Of a stretch of 62,976 bases of DNA, positions 62,851-62,976 are shown piece after piece (the stretch's first letter is position 1; every line of letters begins with the position of its first letter). The notes beneath the pieces were generated by a model. It was not told the origin of the DNA. It saw only the letters and a list, made by a program, of their open reading frames with translations, and searched no databases. The DNA is from Lysinibacillus sp. (GTDB lineage: Bacteria; Bacillota; Bacilli; Bacillales_A; Planococcaceae): contig JAPSKP010000010.1 in assembly GCA_031181585.1 (NCBI GenBank), forward strand, positions 5,249 through 68,224, read 5' to 3'. A program made the position numbers and the translations under genes.

Positions 62851-62976
62851 GTAATTGGTCCTCTTCATGTACGGTGGGAAACTGACCGCTCTCTATTGTA
62901 GCAAAAATAGCAAAATAGGCTTGGCATGGTCATTATCATCTTGCTCATACCGAAAAAGCAAGTAAGAAATAAAATC

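Overview
The window looks like chromosomal DNA of a low-GC, endospore-forming Gram-positive bacterium, most likely the Planococcaceae (Lysinibacillus/Solibacillus-like). The grounds are Bacillus-type Shine-Dalgarno sites, S-layer-homology (SLH) proteins, a sortase, spore-coat genes next to adhB, a SigO/RsoA-like split sigma factor, YwbE, YdhK and MhqO homologues, and a fused FhuB-type permease. The genus is inferred. I saw no rRNA, tRNA, CRISPR array, intact insertion sequence or prophage.

Layout. 0-6.3 kb: a nearly complete molybdenum-cofactor cluster in three transcription units (moaA; moaB-mobA-moaC; moeB-moeA-mobB-moaE-moaD). 6.4-9.5 kb: molybdate uptake (modB, modA), a decayed second modA, and an MsmX/MalK-like ATPase in place of modC. 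10-27.4 kb: a surface-adhesion locus with a class A sortase, a 1970-residue LPXTG-like adhesin, a divergent 1911-residue SLH protein, and a hybrid sensor kinase with a SARP-type response regulator. 27.6-35.5 kb: housekeeping genes, a TraB/GumN protein, an ABC exporter and a GGDEF protein. 35.6-41 kb: an SLH protein and a Fur-controlled siderophore-uptake locus. 41-45.6 kb: small regulators, a nonsense-interrupted small gene, a hot-dog dehydratase, a metallo-beta-lactamase-fold hydrolase and a third SLH protein. 45.7-47.5 kb: a spore-coat/adhB operon. 47.7-49.5 kb: an EamA transporter divergent from a Crp/YeiL-like regulator. 50.4-51.4 kb: SigO-like, YvrJ-like and RsoA-like genes. 52-53.6 kb: a quinone-stress pair behind two MhqR-type operators. 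The rest holds hsp20, an M48 peptidase-ankyrin fusion, TetR with a paired SMR exporter, a two-component/YdhK/CcdA-like set, a GNAT enzyme and ccdA.

The strongest candidate for an undescribed system is the 10-27 kb locus. An almost invariant 18-base element, two heptamers TTGTTYA spaced by GATT, stands in front of three units: the giant adhesin, the giant SLH protein and the kinase/regulator operon. An 11-base repeat pitch is what SARP/OmpR-type DNA-binding domains recognise, so the SARP regulator probably controls both surface proteins and itself. Other notable points are a likely ATT start codon for moaA, a perfect 602-base duplication inside the SLH gene, paired-cysteine repeats and an LPQTD sorting signal in the adhesin, and several decayed genes.
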